NCBI GenBank assembly: GCA_020627705.1
Contig: JAHDGJ010000006.1
Coordinates: forward strand, 132,732 to 196,731
Source: Saprospiraceae bacterium
Lineage (GTDB): Bacteria > Bacteroidota > Bacteroidia > Chitinophagales > Saprospiraceae
Direction: 5' to 3'
DNA: 64,000 nucleotides
Both the position numbers and the translations under genes were made by a program. Position 1 is the first letter of the stretch; each line of letters starts with the position of its first letter. Below are positions 63,950-64,000 of this stretch, piece after piece. Below the pieces are notes generated by a model that saw only the letters and a program-made list of their open reading frames with translations, had not been told where the DNA came from and ran no database searches.

Positions 63950-63988
63950 ATAAAAAAGGCCATCTCAATTTGAGATGGCCTTTTTTGT
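63950..63988 (+). terminator. Bidirectional terminator after the laminarinase
   Basis: The arms AAAAAAGGCCATCTCAA and TTGAGATGGCCTTTTTT pair perfectly around a minimal loop. It closes the glycoside hydrolase cluster and can also stop a leftward transcript from beyond the window. Confidence 0.85.
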
Positions 63989-64000
63989 ACCGAAGGCGGG

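Overview
The window is a compact, AT-rich stretch of a Bacteroidota chromosome. The content fits a Saprospiria- or Cytophagia-like marine relative, but I cannot name a species. The grounds are type IX secretion (T9SS) sorting domains of type A (two proteins) and type B (one), many short lipoproteins with an S-C or G-C lipobox, head-GIN, DUF4199 and BatA families, a TAnnTTTG-type promoter in front of rpsT, almost no Shine-Dalgarno sites, and a laminarin-type glycoside hydrolase cluster. No rRNA, tRNA, CRISPR array or intact transposase was seen.

Layout. 1-105 is the tail of an A-type Fe-S carrier gene. 187-5292 holds envelope proteins and an M48 protease. 5348-11959 reads leftward: purH, coaX, an outer-membrane protein and two paralogous TPR proteins. 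12094-19294 mixes tdk, a rhomboid protease, murQ with an SSS transporter, and lipA. 19316-26542 carries alkaline phosphatase, dprA, sucA, rpsT and an FKBP isomerase. 38925-57 kb is again housekeeping and envelope: serA, hydrolases, a cytochrome, a metal permease fused to a DtxR-like regulator, Ppx/GppA, a glycosyltransferase, a dihydroorotase homologue without its metal ligands, a BatA protein and a large beta-propeller protein. 58088-63902 is a three-gene beta-glucan (probably laminarin) cluster ending in a strong terminator.

The most unusual part is 26545-38955. A perfect 30-bp direct repeat flanks 12.4 kb. The right copy is the last codons of serA. The left copy lies 2 bp after the FKBP stop codon. 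Removing the segment would restore two convergent genes whose stops are 1 bp apart, the usual arrangement here. I read this as a genomic island inserted at the serA 3' end. It has no visible integrase.

The island has two divergent units. Leftward are five secreted proteins: two small unknowns, an Asp-rich unknown, a lipase-like protein with calcium-binding repeats, and a PQQ-type propeller lipoprotein. Rightward are an ECF-like sigma factor, a single-pass membrane protein placed like an anti-sigma factor, a T9SS-exported protein, and a 954-residue TPR-CHAT (caspase-like) protease with a signal peptide and a C-terminal membrane anchor. Between the units lie about 780 bp without a supportable gene. 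That stretch ends in two hairpins, the second a strong terminator pointing at the sigma gene with no visible gene to terminate. My inference is a regulated envelope protease system carried as island cargo.
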